DNA of 64,000 nucleotides from Bacillus smithii (GCF_001050115.1 NZ_CP012024.1:3060001-3124000); one strand, 5' to 3'; shown: positions 21,237-31,370, numbered from the stretch's first letter. Notes: a model not told the origin generated them from the letters alone. Translations and numbers: made by a program.

Positions 21237-21525
21237 CTGAATATATTATTTTATACAAGGAATAAACGGCAAAAAACGAACTTGGGCAACATCATTCCGG
21301 CGCCGGAAAGGACGTGAAAAAAGAAACTGTTTGTTTTTCATCAAAAAAGAAGGCTTGCTTTTTTCCCGCATGCGTTTCGCTTCAAAAAACGATGGAACAA
21401 GCAAGTGCGAACGTCTGGCCACTCTCAATGAAAAACGAGCGAACGAACGAGTGAGTCGACCTAAAAACGAGCCTGATTTTGATTGGTCCATCGTTTTAAA
21501 CCAATACAGAAAGGAAGGATTTTTC

Positions 21526-22695
21526 ATGGAAGAAAGAAATTTTGCACGAGCGCGATTGATTACCGTATTTGCGTCATTTTTAGCGTTTATGGGGATAGGA
21601 GTTGTGGACCCGATCCTGCCGGTTATTGCCGAGCAAATCGGGGCTTCTCATTGGCAAGTAGAAATGCTGTTTACCGCCTATATTTTCATCATGTCCGTTA
21701 TGATGATTCCCGCTGGCATTTTGGCCAGCCGCGCCGGAGATAAAAGGCTTATGGTTGCTGGTCTTATCGTGGTAACGATTTTTTCATTGTTATGCGGACT
21801 TTCCCAAAATATCCCGGAATTGTCCATTTTCCGAGGCGGCTGGGGACTTGGCAATTCGATGTTTTTCGCTACCGCTATGACATTATTAATCGCTCTGTCC
21901 GACGATGCCCAAAAAGCGGTTGGTTTATATGAGGCCGCCATCGGTTTAGGTATGGCCGGCGGTCCTTTAGTGGGCGGTCTGCTTGGGGATTTTTCCTGGC
22001 GGTTTCCTTTCATTGCGACCGGCATTTTGATTTTTACTGCATTTTTGCTTGTGGCGTTCTTTGTATTTGAACCGTCGTCTAAACAAACGCGTAAACCGGC
22101 CGGATTGAAAGACCTTAAAAACTTGTTTACGTTCCCGCCTTTTTTGATTGCCTCGCTTTCGGGAATGCTCTATTATTATGGATTTTTCGTTGTTCTGGCT
22201 TATACGCCGCTTACTCTTGGACTTTCAGCCATTCAAATCGGCTTGGTGTTTTGTGGATGGGGGCTTTTCCTTGCATACGGATCTGCCGGTTTAGCTCACA
22301 AATTAGAAGAAAAATATTCTCCAAAACAAATTTTGCCGTTTAGTTTACTTGTTTTTGCAATGTTAGTCGGGGCCTTATTCTTTGTGCATTCCAGCATCGC
22401 ATTGATTACCATCGTCATCGTCTCCGGTTTAGCATGCGGGTTAAACAACGCCTTGTTTACAAGCTACGTGGTGGAAGTATCTCCTTATGAACGTGGGGTT
22501 ACATCCGGTACTTACAATTGCATCCGCTGGATCGGGGCAGCTGTTGCTCCTGTGTTGTCAGGATATCTAGGAGAATCCATTTCTGCCCACACGCCATTTA
22601 TCATTGCCTGTACCCTTGCGATTATTTCCATCTTGTTAATGATGATTAAGCCAAAGCAAGCAAAAGTTTCTGTCCGCAAAACCATCGCCAAATAA
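21526..22695 (+). CDS. MFS multidrug exporter, DHA1 type
   Basis: 389 residues with about 12 membrane segments. The first helix carries VVDPILPVIAEQIG and the loop after helix 2 carries the motif-A-like SRAGDKRLMVAG, typical of drug:proton antiporters such as YfmO. The start ATG at 21526 follows AAGGAAGG; the frame is open further upstream with no ribosome site. A possible MerR operator lies about 290 nt upstream, as expected for drug-inducible pumps. Substrate unknown. Confidence 0.88.
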   Translation: MEERNFARARLITVFASFLAFMGIGVVDPILPVIAEQIGASHWQVEMLFTAYIFIMSVMMIPAGILASRAGDKRLMVAGLIVVTIFSLLCGLSQNIPELSIFRGGWGLGNSMFFATAMTLLIALSDDAQKAVGLYEAAIGLGMAGGPLVGGLLGDFSWRFPFIATGILIFTAFLLVAFFVFEPSSKQTRKPAGLKDLKNLFTFPPFLIASLSGMLYYYGFFVVLAYTPLTLGLSAIQIGLVFCGWGLFLAYGSAGLAHKLEEKYSPKQILPFSLLVFAMLVGALFFVHSSIALITIVIVSGLACGLNNALFTSYVVEVSPYERGVTSGTYNCIRWIGAAVAPVLSGYLGESISAHTPFIIACTLAIISILLMMIKPKQAKVSVRKTIAK

Positions 22696-23031
22696 TAAAG
22701 TTCGCTCAGAAAATTGCTTAAACTTGTATACGAATTCCAAGCCGAAAAAGGACTTGCCATAAAAGCCTCTTACAGTCTTCGTAAGAGGCTTTTACACTCA
22801 TTTAGGAGAACGCATATTTTTCCGTCAGAAAATACTAGCAGTTCAGATCTTTTTTCGTCTTAAGGAGAATTCGGAGCTCTTCTCTTTCCAGTATTGGCTT
22901 TCACCATTCTATTGCTCTACTGTCTTGGTCAAAACATCATTTGGCCATGGTGGTTCACAAAGATCGCAAGCCAAGTGCTGCTTAACCTTCGCCTGGTATA
23001 CAGAGTTCCTTCGTTTGTTTTGTCGGCTTCT
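22696..23031. other. Gap after the MFS gene
   Basis: 336 bp holding the exporter's terminator (22761-22793) and the 3' flank of the minus-strand gene that follows. No gene seen. Confidence 0.6.
22761..22793 (+). terminator. Terminator of the MFS exporter
   Basis: AAAAGCCTCTTAC and its perfect reverse complement GTAAGAGGCTTTT enclose a 7-nt loop, giving a 13-bp stem ending in T4. Confidence 0.85.
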
Positions 23032-23853
23032 CTATTTAAATAAAGCGCTCCATTCCCGCATTTTTTTATCATAGACCAGCTGCCCGTCCGGAGTCTCTCC
23101 CGTTTTATCCAAATAGTCATCCACCATTTCATCCATATTGATATAATCCCCTATTACCCAAACGGGAATTTCAATTTTATGTCGAGTTTGATTCGCTCTA
23201 GATATGGAGATGACCATGCCTTCTTTCATCTTGTCTTTGAAGGAAGCGATCACATCCCTCGGAACCGAAGGAAATTCTCTCCCTCTTTTCAGATTAAACA
23301 GCCCCTTTTCTCCTCTTATATGGCTCATTTTCAAAGCAATCACATGTCCGAGCATATAATAAAAATCGGTTAAAAATCGATAATAGGTTTTATTGAACCA
23401 GCCATCATCATGGGATAAATATACGTAGCGGTTATTCAGTTTGCTGTAAAAAGGATCGCTTAAATGCTGTTTGCTGTGCCCTAAATAAAGGAGCTCGGCG
23501 ATTTCCTGCCCCTCCAATTCATTCAGCCCGTCCGTGTCTTCAAAGTCAAGCCAGCAAAAGTCGCCATATTCATACACATCTTCTTTCAGCAGCCGATCCA
23601 AATTGTCTTTTTCCACATAATCTAAAAGAGTGTGCATGTTAAAATCGCTGTAGTCAAAGTTATGCTTCAAAAGCAAAACATTATTCAGTTCCTTGGGGAG
23701 ACATTTTACAAACTCGCGGAACTCAATTCCATATGACATCGTATATTGATGAACCGCATTTAAATGAATATAAATAAGCTCCTTCATAATCCCATGATTT
23801 CTCAATCTTATGACCTCCGAATCTTCCCAATCTCCTTTTTCCATCCGATACAC
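23032..23853 (-). CDS. Conserved Bacillaceae protein of unknown function
   Basis: 273 residues, cytoplasmic, rich in charged and aromatic residues, no signal or membrane segment. Recognisable segments are HLNAVHQYTMSYGIEFREFV and LTDFYYMLGHVIALKMSHIR. Similar proteins in Bacillus are often mislabelled as an oxalate:formate antiporter, which the hydrophilic sequence does not support. The start is uncertain: GTG at 23853 or ATG at 23844, both with weak ribosome sites. It stands alone between convergent and divergent neighbours. Confidence 0.75.
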   Translation of the reverse strand: MYRMEKGDWEDSEVIRLRNHGIMKELIYIHLNAVHQYTMSYGIEFREFVKCLPKELNNVLLLKHNFDYSDFNMHTLLDYVEKDNLDRLLKEDVYEYGDFCWLDFEDTDGLNELEGQEIAELLYLGHSKQHLSDPFYSKLNNRYVYLSHDDGWFNKTYYRFLTDFYYMLGHVIALKMSHIRGEKGLFNLKRGREFPSVPRDVIASFKDKMKEGMVISISRANQTRHKIEIPVWVIGDYINMDEMVDDYLDKTGETPDGQLVYDKKMREWSALFK

Positions 23854-24100
23854 ATATTCTCATTACTATTTTAGCAAAATTAGGTGAAAAGACGTATGAT
23901 AAAATATGATTGAAGCAATAAAAATTCGTTCTGTCATTAGATTTATTCTATTTCTATTGTGATTTGGAATATAGGCTATTCTTCCTCCGCATTTCATCAC
24001 GCCGGAGAACAGAAAGAGCCGGGAATTCCAAAACATACGACTCCATTTTTTATGTTTCGATTTATAATAAGGACTTAGCCCATTAAAGGAGGGAATGACG

Positions 24101-25459
24101 GTGATTCAAAATTTGACAGAAGATCAAATGACGCTTCTTGTCATTAAAGCCTTAAAAGAAGGGAAAAAAACAGACTTTCAAAAGCTTTTGGAAGAATTGC
24201 ATCCCTACGATATGGCTACGATCTATAAAAATTTACCGGAAAAACATAAACTGCGTTTTCTTTTACAGCTAAACATTCCCGTCCTAACCGATATGATTCA
24301 AGAGCTGGGTCATGAAGAACAGCTTGAAGTTTTGAAAAAGCTCGGGAGAGAAAAATCGCGGAAGGTCTTAGACGATATGGACAACGACGACCTTGCGTCC
24401 TTGCTCGACGACATGTCTCCCGAAAGAATCAAATCGTTTTTGTCCGGAATGAAAAAAGAAGAGTCCACCATCATTAAAAACATGATGAATTATCCTTCTG
24501 AAACGGCCGGCCGTCTCATGACGAACCGTTTCGTATGGATTCGCAATTATTATACGGTGAGAGAAGCCGTAGATAAGTTAAAGACGTTTGCAGAATATGC
24601 TGAGACCATCAACTATTTATACGTAATTGATGAAAACCGAAAACTGGTGGGCGTTGTTTCCTACCGCGATCTTCTTCTCGCTGATATAAACGCCAAAATC
24701 AAGGATATCATGTATGAGCGTGTCATTTCAGTATCCGTTCTAACCGACCAAGAAGAAATTGCCAGGCTCATTGAACGTTACGACTTTTTGGCGATACCGG
24801 TTGTCGACGAAGAAGGAGTTTTGCAAGGAATCGTCACGTTCGACGACATTATCGACGTTGTCATACAAGAAGCGAATGAAGACATTGAAAAACTTTCCGC
24901 TTCAGGGAAAGCGATCGATTTTGATACAAAAGCGCCTGTAGCGGCCTTTCGACGGCTTCCATGGCTGATCTTGCTGCTGTTTATCGGCCTCGTTTCCGGA
25001 AGCATCATTTCAGGATTCCAAGCAACATTGCAAAAAGTAGTCGCTTTAGCTTTTTTCATGCCTATGATTGCAGGCATGACCGGAAATACAGGAACACAAT
25101 CATTGGCAGTGGTGGTGAGGGGCCTTGCTTCTAAAGACATTAATATGAAAACAGCTTTAAAATTAGTCGGACGTGAATTCGTTGTCGGCGTCATTATCGG
25201 TGCGATTTGTTCTGTTCTTTTGTTTGCGATCGCTTTTTTCTGGCAAGGAAGCGCCATTCTCGGATTGGTGGTCAGCCTCTCCATTCTTCTCACGCTCATC
25301 ATCGGAACTTTGGCCGGAACGGTGATCCCACTGATCTTGTACAAATTAAAAGTTGACCCGGCAGTAGCATCCGGTCCGCTGATTACGACCATTAACGATA
25401 TTTTTTCACTTCTCATTTATTTTACGATCGCTTCCTGGTTCCTGGATCGGTTAATTTAA
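24101..25459 (+). CDS. mgtE: Magnesium transporter MgtE
   Basis: About 452 residues. The order is an N-terminal helical MgtE domain, two CBS domains (about 135-255), then five membrane helices with FMPMIAGMTGNTGTQSLAVV, the pore signature. Cytosolic magnesium closes the channel through the N and CBS domains. GTG at 24101 lies 7 nt after AAAGGAGGG; ATG at 24095 is too close to that site. I saw no M-box riboswitch in the 240-bp upstream region. Two CNNM-type genes follow in the same direction. Confidence 0.95.
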   Translation: MIQNLTEDQMTLLVIKALKEGKKTDFQKLLEELHPYDMATIYKNLPEKHKLRFLLQLNIPVLTDMIQELGHEEQLEVLKKLGREKSRKVLDDMDNDDLASLLDDMSPERIKSFLSGMKKEESTIIKNMMNYPSETAGRLMTNRFVWIRNYYTVREAVDKLKTFAEYAETINYLYVIDENRKLVGVVSYRDLLLADINAKIKDIMYERVISVSVLTDQEEIARLIERYDFLAIPVVDEEGVLQGIVTFDDIIDVVIQEANEDIEKLSASGKAIDFDTKAPVAAFRRLPWLILLLFIGLVSGSIISGFQATLQKVVALAFFMPMIAGMTGNTGTQSLAVVVRGLASKDINMKTALKLVGREFVVGVIIGAICSVLLFAIAFFWQGSAILGLVVSLSILLTLIIGTLAGTVIPLILYKLKVDPAVASGPLITTINDIFSLLIYFTIASWFLDRLI

Positions 25460-25631
25460 ACAGGTGTGAAAGTTTGCTATTTGGGAAAGATAAAGAGAAC
25501 CTATATATAGAGCTCTCGTTACTCTATATTTTTCCATTAATCGATGAAGTTTACCAATTTGGTGCTCTCACTGCTGATCTAAATCGGAATTATGATACAA
25601 TAGGACAATAGATATAGACATGAAAATTATT

Positions 25632-25750
25632 ATAGGAGGTGTGGGAGGCTATTTTCAAAAAGAGCCGATCTTCCCTTTGTTAATGGCTTCCGTTGAATCG
25701 GAACGCTAAGATTCAAGAGGTGGATCGCCCTCAGGAACTAGCCTCACGCT
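25632..25750 (+). promoter_or_regulatory. Possible structured leader of the first CNNM gene
   Basis: The 5' end AGGAGGTGTGGGAGGCT can pair with AGCCTCACGC directly before the TTG start, closing a domain of about 100 nt. Inner pairings such as GAGGTGGATCGCCCTC are possible. A 29-codon frame starting at ATG 25620 runs through it. I do not recognise a named riboswitch. Confidence 0.4.
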
Positions 25751-27064
25751 TTGATTACCGTCAAAATCATAGCTATTCTTGCGCTCATCGCTTTCGCAGC
25801 GTTTTTCGTAGTAGCAGAATTTTCCATCGTAAAAGTGCGATCCTCTAGAATTGATCAACTCGTATCAGAAGGAAACAACAAAGCAGTGGCCGTAAAACGA
25901 ATTATTACCCATATGGATTCCTATTTATCCGCCACTCAATTAGGGATTACCATTACCTCTTTAGGACTTGGTTGGCTTGGAGAGCCTACAGTAAAGGCTC
26001 TCATCCATCCGTTGTTCCGCGCGATGCATTTGCCAAACAACATCGCTCATGTACTTTCGTTTTTGATTTCTTTTTCCGTTATCACGTTTTTAAGCGTGGT
26101 TTTAGGAGAACTTGCTCCTAAATCAGTAGCCATTCAAAAAGCCGAAGCGATTACGCTGGCGATTGCAAAGCCATTGATCGGTTTTTATCGGGTGATGTTC
26201 CCTTTTATATGGGTATTAAATCAATCCGCACGGCTTGTTACTCATTTATTTGGTTTAAAGCCTGCGACCGAAACCGACATCGCTCACTCTGAAGAAGAAT
26301 TGAGGATCATTTTGTCAGAAAGCTATAAAAGCGGTGAAATCAACCAATCGGAATACCGATATGTCAATAAAATTTTTGAATTCGACAACCGCCTGGCAAA
26401 AGAAATTATGGTGCCGCGGATGGAAATTGTCAGTTTTGATCAATCCGATACGTTAGAGGATATTTTAGAAACGCTTTTAGCGGAAAAGTATACCCGATAT
26501 CCGATTACGGACGGAGACAAAGATAACATTATCGGCATGATTAACATGAAGGAAGTATTGACAGACTGTGTGTCTAATTTAAACAATAAGAAAAAGCCGC
26601 TTATACACTATGTCAAGCCGATCATCCGCGTCATAGAAACGATCCCTGTTCAGAGCCTTTTGGTAAAAATGCAAAAGGAAAGGACGCATATGGCCGTCCT
26701 TCTGGATGAATACGGCGGCACTGCCGGAATTGTAACGGTTGAAGATATCCTGGAAGAAATCGTAGGTGAAATTCGGGACGAGTTTGATACAGACGAGGTT
26801 CCTCTTATCCGCAAAATTGGAGATAACCATTACCTCTTAGATGCCAAAGTGCTGATCGAAGACGTGAACGATCTTCTCGGAACCGCTTTGGACGAAGAAG
26901 ATGTTGATACTATCGGAGGATGGCTCCTCACACAAAAATATGATTTAGCCGAAGGAGATATTATTGAATATCTTCCGTACCAATTTAAGATTGCAGAAAT
27001 GGACGGACACCATATTTTGTATGTAGAAATTTCTAAAGTCAGCACCACTCCCTCAAGGGTTTAA
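25751..27064 (+). CDS. CNNM/CorC-HlyC family membrane protein (first of a tandem pair)
   Basis: 437 residues. DUF21 (CNNM) with four hydrophobic segments comes first ([40 protein letters not shown]), then a CBS pair (about 200-325, including PRMEIVSFD and [13 protein letters not shown]) and a CorC_HlyC domain. B. subtilis MpfA (YhdP) of this family is a magnesium exporter; older names call them hemolysins. Starts with TTG. Closely related to the gene at 27526, so a recent duplication is likely. It lies 290 bp after mgtE. Confidence 0.92.
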   Translation: MITVKIIAILALIAFAAFFVVAEFSIVKVRSSRIDQLVSEGNNKAVAVKRIITHMDSYLSATQLGITITSLGLGWLGEPTVKALIHPLFRAMHLPNNIAHVLSFLISFSVITFLSVVLGELAPKSVAIQKAEAITLAIAKPLIGFYRVMFPFIWVLNQSARLVTHLFGLKPATETDIAHSEEELRIILSESYKSGEINQSEYRYVNKIFEFDNRLAKEIMVPRMEIVSFDQSDTLEDILETLLAEKYTRYPITDGDKDNIIGMINMKEVLTDCVSNLNNKKKPLIHYVKPIIRVIETIPVQSLLVKMQKERTHMAVLLDEYGGTAGIVTVEDILEEIVGEIRDEFDTDEVPLIRKIGDNHYLLDAKVLIEDVNDLLGTALDEEDVDTIGGWLLTQKYDLAEGDIIEYLPYQFKIAEMDGHHILYVEISKVSTTPSRV

Positions 27065-27074
27065 CTTTTCATCA

Positions 27075-27128
27075 GACTTTAAGCATCCATGCCTCCCCAT
27101 CCTTTCAAAGGCGAAGATGCTTAAAGTC
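27075..27128 (+). terminator. Hairpin after the first CNNM gene
   Basis: GACTTTAAGCATC pairs perfectly with GATGCTTAAAGTC over 13 bp around a 28-nt loop. The usual T-run is missing, so termination is probable but not certain. Confidence 0.55.
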
Positions 27129-27488
27129 GCTCATTTCACCAGTCTCCTCTCTCCAATGAGTTCATAGGCGATAATCCCCTGTTTTCAAAAAGACTCCAAT
27201 ACTTTTTTAGATAAAAGTGTATAAATCTTGAAAACCATCTTAAGATGACTTAGAATAAAACCATTTTCCCCGCCATAAAATAGGGAAATAAAGCCTCCAA
27301 TTGACGGGAGTTCAAGTATTTTTTATAATATTGTTAATTTAAACACGAATTTGGGGTGATAAAATGGGACATTGATGCTTTTTTTCTTGACGTCCGTTCA
27401 CCTGTTTCTTTCGACTTAAGAACTATTTGTTATTCACAATAAAGAAAAAATATAACAATAAAGCCATTCAAATACTTTAGGAGGTGAC

Positions 27489-27518
27489 TCCTTACTCGCC
27501 GTCTCAGCGAGATAAGGA
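27489..27518 (+). promoter_or_regulatory. Hairpin covering the ribosome site of the second CNNM gene
   Basis: CCTTA-CTCGC pairs with GCGAG-AT-AAGG; the 3' arm contains the AAGG ribosome site of the TTG start at 27526. A second AGGAGG lies just upstream of the hairpin at 27479-27484. The arrangement would allow control of translation start. Confidence 0.45.
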
Positions 27519-27525
27519 AATTTAT

Positions 27526-28884
27526 TTGGACATATTTAGTCTGGTTCTTGTCGTTATGTTAATTGCAATAACGGCGTTTTTCGTAGCTTCTGAATTTGCC
27601 ATTGTAAAGATTAGAAGCTCGCGGATCGACCAATTGATTGAGGAAGGCAGCAAACGAGCCGTTGCCGCCAAAACTCTCATTACGCACCTGGATGAATATT
27701 TGTCGGCTTGCCAATTGGGAATTACGATTACCGCACTTGGGCTTGGATGGTTAGGCGAACCTGCTGTAGGCCGCATGCTTCACCCGATATTTGAAAGCAT
27801 GAATTTAGCCGATTCCGTTCAACACATTTTGTCAGTGGGAATTGCTTTTGCCTTGATTACCTTCATCCACGTAGTGGTAGGAGAATTAGCGCCAAAGTCA
27901 TTCGCCATTCAAAAAGCAGAAGCTATCACTCTATTTGTGGCGCAGCCGCTCATTTGGTTTTATCGGATCATGTTCCCATTTATATGGTTGTTAAACGGTT
28001 CATCCCGACTCGTAACGAGAATCTTTGATTTAAATCCGACATCGGAAAGTGAACTGGCCCATTCGGAAGAAGAACTGCGCATTCTTCTTTCTGAAAGCTA
28101 TAAAAGCGGCGAAATTAACCAGTCCGAATATAAATATGTCAACAACATTTTTGAATTCGGTGATCGAATTGCAAAAGAGATAATGGTTCCCCGTACCGAA
28201 ATCATTTCTCTTTCCAAAGATGAAACAATAGAATCCTTTATAAAGACCGTCAAAGAAGAAAAATTTACCCGTTACCCTATTATTGATGGGGATAAAGACC
28301 ACATTATCGGATTAGTAAACTTAAAAGAAATCCTTACAGATTACGTGCAAAACCAAGAAAACATCCAACAAACGCTCGAATCCTATGTCCGCCCCATTAT
28401 AAGAGTGATCGATACCATTCCTATTCATGATTTGTTAATCAAAATGCAAAAGGAACAAATCCATATGGCCGTTTTAATGGATGAGTACGGAGGAACGGCG
28501 GGTTTGGTTACGGTAGAAGATATTCTTGAGGAAATTGTCGGCGAAATTCGCGACGAATTTGATTTGGATGAAGTTCCCTTGATTCGGAAGATCAACGAGC
28601 ATCATTTTATATTGGATGCGAAGGTGCTGGTCAGCGAAGTAAATGATCTGCTTGGACTGGAAATTGAAGAGGAAGACGTCGACACGATTGGCGGCTGGGT
28701 TTTAACGAAAAACTATGATGCCAGCCAAGGGGATGTTATTTTTTATGAAAACTATGAATTTCGTATTTTAGATATGGAGGATCACCATATCAAATATATT
28801 GAAGTTCTAAAAAAAGAATCACCTGAAGAGCAAATAGCACCGACCAAACAAATTTCGCTCGCGGAAAATGAAGCCATCTCTTAA
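27526..28884 (+). CDS. CNNM/CorC-HlyC family membrane protein (second of a tandem pair)
   Basis: About 452 residues with the same DUF21-CBS-CBS-CorC_HlyC order as its neighbour and long identical blocks ([39 protein letters not shown]). The C-terminus is longer and polar. TTG at 27526 starts the conserved [12 protein letters not shown] segment behind AAGGAAA; the open frame runs 14 codons further upstream without family similarity. Probably in magnesium or other divalent-cation export. Confidence 0.92.
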   Translation: MDIFSLVLVVMLIAITAFFVASEFAIVKIRSSRIDQLIEEGSKRAVAAKTLITHLDEYLSACQLGITITALGLGWLGEPAVGRMLHPIFESMNLADSVQHILSVGIAFALITFIHVVVGELAPKSFAIQKAEAITLFVAQPLIWFYRIMFPFIWLLNGSSRLVTRIFDLNPTSESELAHSEEELRILLSESYKSGEINQSEYKYVNNIFEFGDRIAKEIMVPRTEIISLSKDETIESFIKTVKEEKFTRYPIIDGDKDHIIGLVNLKEILTDYVQNQENIQQTLESYVRPIIRVIDTIPIHDLLIKMQKEQIHMAVLMDEYGGTAGLVTVEDILEEIVGEIRDEFDLDEVPLIRKINEHHFILDAKVLVSEVNDLLGLEIEEEDVDTIGGWVLTKNYDASQGDVIFYENYEFRILDMEDHHIKYIEVLKKESPEEQIAPTKQISLAENEAIS

Positions 28885-28886
28885 CG

Positions 28887-28921
28887 AAAAAGGCGCCAGG
28901 AATTCATCCCGGCGCCTTTTT
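28887..28921 (+). terminator. Terminator of the second CNNM gene
   Basis: AAAAAGGCGCC pairs with GGCGCCTTTTT, an 11-bp stem with a 13-nt loop and a T-run. Confidence 0.88.
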
Positions 28922-29035
28922 CACGATTCTTACGGTGTCTTTACCCTGAATTCTCAGACAACGAATGACCTTCAACATCCATTCAATCATAAGGTGGATT
29001 TTTTTATACGCGCATACTAAACTATGTAAACACCT

Positions 29036-29179
29036 TTACAACTTTACAATTCCTCTGATATCTTTATATCCTTGTAGAGCTCGGAACAAATCCAAGCGAG
29101 ACTTCGTTTTCGTTACTTTAACGCCCAAACTGGAAAGCTTGTTGATTACTCTTGCGATCCGCTCACTGTCCTTCACCAC
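29036..29179 (-). CDS. Possible 47-residue protein or gene remnant
   Basis: The minus-strand frame ends with TAA at 29036-29038 and reads VKDSERIARVINKLSSLGVK and RLDLFRALQGYKDIRGIVKL. GAAGAGG lies 8 nt before the GTG at 29179; a TAG stands 17 codons further upstream. Regular spacing of hydrophobic residues suggests a folded helical protein or the tail of one. Family not recognised. Confidence 0.35.
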   Translation of the reverse strand: MVKDSERIARVINKLSSLGVKVTKTKSRLDLFRALQGYKDIRGIVKL

Positions 29180-29572
29180 AACAGACACCTCTTCATTTTG
29201 AAGTTTATACTTTTTCTACGAATCAAACGGCAAACAGTTTCATCTTTTTTTTGAAAAAATATTGACCTTTATCTCCTCTTCTTAACAGCCCATCATCCCT
29301 CCCCCATCCTTGCATTTAAAGCGGCGGTCCTCTTGCAAACCATGATAGTACAGTTTCCTTAATAAATTCTTATCATTTAATGAAAAATCATCGAATCCTT
29401 TCCTAAACAAAAAGAAAAATAAGGTATCGTTATAGCAAACAAAGGAATATACTGATAAAATATGCTAAGTATAAAGTGTCCCCTTCTTTATACAAGATGG
29501 CTGCTGCTATTTCCATTTAAAACAGGGATGAAGAATAACCAATTCAATAGCTGGAAGTTGGCAGGGATGAAT

Positions 29573-31024
29573 ATGGAAATATTGGCAATTTTATTAATTC
29601 TCTTGTTTCTTCTGAATATCCTTTTTGCTGGCGTCATTATTTTCTTGGAAAGGAAGGAACCAAGCGCTACGTGGGGATGGCTGTTAGTATTGTTTTTTAT
29701 CCCTCTCGTAGGATTTATTCTGTACTTAATCTTTGGACAAAATTTAACAAGACGCCGATTGTTTGATTGGGATGATATTAAAAAAATCGGGATAGAAAAA
29801 ATGATTGACCAGCAAATCGCTGCTTTAAAAGAAGACCGATTTGATTTTCGCGATCCACATGCCGCAAAAAACCGCGATTTAATTTACATGCATCTTATCA
29901 ACAATGACGCGGTGCTCACTCAAGACAACGATATAGACATATTTGTTGACGGCCAAGAAAAATTTGAGGCATTACTAAAAGACATCGCCAAAGCAAAAGA
30001 CCACATTCATCTTCAATATTACATTTTCCGTGCCGATCACATCGGAAAACAGCTGATTCAGCTTTTAACAAAAAAAGCGAAAGAAGGAGTCGAAGTTAGA
30101 ATTCTTTATGATGCAATGGGGTCTAGGCGGTTGTCGAAAAGATCATTCCGTCATTTAATAGCCGCCGGAGGCCGAGTGGAAGTGTTTTTCCCGTCCCGCA
30201 TACCTTTAATTAATTTACGATTAAATTACCGCAATCATAGAAAATTGGTCATTATCGATGGGAAAATCGGGTATGTCGGCGGGTTTAACGTGGGGGATGA
30301 ATACTTAGGATTGAATCCCAAATTTGGCTACTGGCGTGACACACATTTACGAATTACCGGAAAAGCAGTTCATGCGATTCAAACACGCTTCATCCTGGAT
30401 TGGAATCAAGCGGCGCCGACACGCTACGATATCCAATATTCAGACCGGTATTTTCCGGAATCCCGTCCGGCCGGACAAATCCCCATTCAAATCGTGACAA
30501 GCGGTCCTGATTCGGAATGGGAAGCCATTAAAAACGGCTATATCAAAATGATTTCCAATGCCGAAAAATCAATCTACATTCAGACTCCTTATTTTATTCC
30601 TGATGCCAGTTTACTCGACGCTCTTAGAATCGCCGCTTTGTCCGGCAAAGACATTCGCATCATGATTCCTAACAAACCTGACCATATTTTTGTTTATTGG
30701 GCGACCCTTTCTTATATCGGGGAGCTATTGAAAGTTGGAGCAAAAGTCTACATTTACGAAAATGGCTTTATTCATGCTAAAACGATTATCGTAGACGAAA
30801 AGATCAGCTCCGTTGGAACAGCGAACATTGACGTCCGAAGTTTCCGGTTAAATTTCGAAGTCAATGCCTTTATTTATCATGAAGAAACAGCTCAAAACCT
30901 ATCGGAATTTTTCAAGCAAGATTTAACGAAATGCCAAGAATTAACGATTGATCGTTATCAATTACGTCCTCTCAGAATTCGCTTTAAAGAATCGATTTCG
31001 CGGCTGCTCTCACCAATTTTATAA
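29573..31024 (+). CDS. cls: Cardiolipin synthase
   Basis: About 484 residues. Two N-terminal membrane helices (EILAILLILLFLLNILFAGV and GWLLVLFFIPLVGFILYLIF) precede two phospholipase-D HKD motifs: HRKLVIIDGKIGYVGGFN near residue 220 and HAKTIIVDEKISSVGTANID near 400. Condenses two phosphatidylglycerols to cardiolipin and glycerol at the membrane. ATG at 29573 lies 6 nt after AGGG; ATG at 29567 is equally possible. The upstream open frame is not part of the family. Confidence 0.95.
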   Translation: MEILAILLILLFLLNILFAGVIIFLERKEPSATWGWLLVLFFIPLVGFILYLIFGQNLTRRRLFDWDDIKKIGIEKMIDQQIAALKEDRFDFRDPHAAKNRDLIYMHLINNDAVLTQDNDIDIFVDGQEKFEALLKDIAKAKDHIHLQYYIFRADHIGKQLIQLLTKKAKEGVEVRILYDAMGSRRLSKRSFRHLIAAGGRVEVFFPSRIPLINLRLNYRNHRKLVIIDGKIGYVGGFNVGDEYLGLNPKFGYWRDTHLRITGKAVHAIQTRFILDWNQAAPTRYDIQYSDRYFPESRPAGQIPIQIVTSGPDSEWEAIKNGYIKMISNAEKSIYIQTPYFIPDASLLDALRIAALSGKDIRIMIPNKPDHIFVYWATLSYIGELLKVGAKVYIYENGFIHAKTIIVDEKISSVGTANIDVRSFRLNFEVNAFIYHEETAQNLSEFFKQDLTKCQELTIDRYQLRPLRIRFKESISRLLSPIL

Positions 31025-31153
31025 GGCTGTTGTTTTCTGTTGTCGTCCGCTTCCATCTCTGCCGTGTTTGGCCTATTTGATAAAAAAATAAAGATAGCAA
31101 TCTCATCTCAATTTCTATATAATGGGAATAACGATTGATCGGGAGGGGCGACA

Positions 31154-31336
31154 TTGAAACGGGCCGACATTGAATATGCCATAAAAGAAATCAAGATGGA
31201 TTATATCCGCATTCAAGGCGATATAGAAAAACTGGAATCTACAGGCCAAAGCGTCTCCAATGCGGAAAAGATGTTAAAACAAATGGAAGACCAGCTTAAA
31301 TATTTGAATGAACAGTTGTTAAAATGCGAAGAATGA
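31154..31336 (+). CDS. SE1832-family small coiled-coil protein
   Basis: 60 residues, fully helical in pattern, with heptad-like hydrophobic spacing (IEYAIKEIKMDYIRIQGDIE ... LKYLNEQLLKCEE). I recognise it as the small SE1832-type family of Bacillales, function unknown. TTG start at 31154 behind GGGAGGGG. Followed at once by a bidirectional terminator. Confidence 0.75.
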   Translation: MKRADIEYAIKEIKMDYIRIQGDIEKLESTGQSVSNAEKMLKQMEDQLKYLNEQLLKCEE

Positions 31337-31337
31337 C

Positions 31338-31370
31338 AAAAAGTTGACCCCTAGTGGAGTCAACTTTTTT
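31338..31370. terminator. Bidirectional terminator
   Basis: AAAAAGTTGAC and GTCAACTTTTT form an 11-bp stem with an 11-nt loop between two convergent genes, with T-runs on both strands. Confidence 0.85.

Larger units (their letters stand above)
20723..21525. other. Gap between ddl and the MFS exporter, with regulatory signals
   Basis: About 800 bp. Contents are a headless reading-frame fragment (20854-21039, minus), a MerR-type dyad/promoter candidate (21199-21236), a perfect 14-bp palindrome TTCCGGCGCCGGAA (21295-21308) and a long leader before the exporter's start. No complete gene is seen. Confidence 0.6.
27065..27525. other. Gap between the tandem CNNM genes
   Basis: 460 bp with a terminator-like hairpin at its left end and a ribosome-site hairpin at its right end. 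No gene is seen. An ATG at 27364 opens only a four-codon frame. Confidence 0.6.
28885..29572. other. Gap between the second CNNM gene and cls
   Basis: About 690 bp. It contains a strong terminator (28887-28921) and a short coding-like frame on the minus strand (29036-29179). The 78-codon plus-strand frame at 28965 is its shadow. Confidence 0.55.

Noticed and set aside
23854..24094. M-box magnesium riboswitch upstream of mgtE
   Set aside because: I looked for the conserved M-box blocks and did not find them.
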